From Planctomycetaceae bacterium UBA4732 (GTDB lineage: Bacteria > Planctomycetota > Planctomycetia > Gemmatales > Gemmataceae): 13,571 nucleotides of DNA. Both the position numbers and the translations under genes were made by a program. Where the stretch lies: the NCBI GenBank assembly GCA_002404095.1, contig DHJA01000255.1:1-13571 (forward strand), in the 5' to 3' direction. Positions 13,534-13,571 of this stretch are shown piece by piece. How positions within the stretch are numbered: position 1 is the first letter of the stretch; every line of letters begins with the position of its first letter. The notes under the pieces are model-generated. The model had not been told where the DNA came from, ran no database searches, and was given only the letters and a program-made list of their open reading frames with translations.

Positions 13534-13571
13534 TTGGCTTTCCTCAAGCTAGTGCAACGTCACTCGTACTT

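Larger units (their letters stand above)
13263..13571. other. Upstream region of the giant gene
   Basis: About 310 bases holding the possible 35-residue frame and the palindromic repeat at 13474-13533. No convincing promoter was found; the remaining bases at the window edge (13534-13571) show nothing recognisable. Confidence 0.5.

Overview
The window is GC-rich bacterial chromosomal DNA, most likely from a planctomycete (Gemmata/Pirellula-like). This is inferred from gene content: a GT87-type membrane glycosyltransferase, a WD40 lipoprotein, a DUF5678/retropepsin-like pair, a PhyH-family dioxygenase, and a giant zinc-ribbon/acidic/single-TM/TPR protein. Intergenic DNA is rich in hairpin-forming repeats. 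No rRNA, tRNA, CRISPR array, intact insertion sequence or phage gene was recognised.

Layout. 1-1.6 kb: a polytopic glycosyltransferase (+) meets a DoxX-like membrane protein (-) tail to tail with a 91-nt overlap. 1.67-1.84 kb: a long imperfect inverted repeat. 1.8-2.75 kb: a minus-strand pair, a small unknown protein followed by a methyltransferase that closely resembles eukaryotic Rrp8/nucleomethylin. 3.1-4.35 kb: a WD40 lipoprotein (+). 4.5-5.5 kb: a solitary zinc-ribbon protein with a nucleoside deoxyribosyltransferase/DRHyd-like C-terminal domain (+), the best candidate here for an uncharacterised defence or signalling effector. 5.7-6.7 kb (-): a small zinc-ribbon protein with a good promoter, a cluster of alternating 14-nt palindromic units, and a ParE/RelE-type toxin-antitoxin operon.

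6.7-7.9 kb is a low-coding accessory patch. A DUF5678-like gene is translationally coupled (ATGA) to a retropepsin-like gene that keeps its DTGA active site but is cut off soon after it. Two direct copies of a 79-nt repeat (72 of 79 identical by eye) flank this pair. 7.9-8.8 kb (-): a PhyH-family Fe(II)/2-oxoglutarate dioxygenase. 8.9-13.3 kb (-): a 1450-residue envelope-spanning protein with about ten copies of a short S-x-[VI]-[DN]-L motif in its cytoplasmic acidic region. This gene has palindromic elements on both sides (8808-8892 and 13474-13533) whose arms look like variants of one repeat family.

The genes do not form one obvious pathway. The clear functional couplings are the toxin-antitoxin pair, the DUF5678/retropepsin pair, and the probable operon of the small unknown protein with the Rrp8-like methyltransferase. 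All assignments come from reading the sequence; no database search was run.
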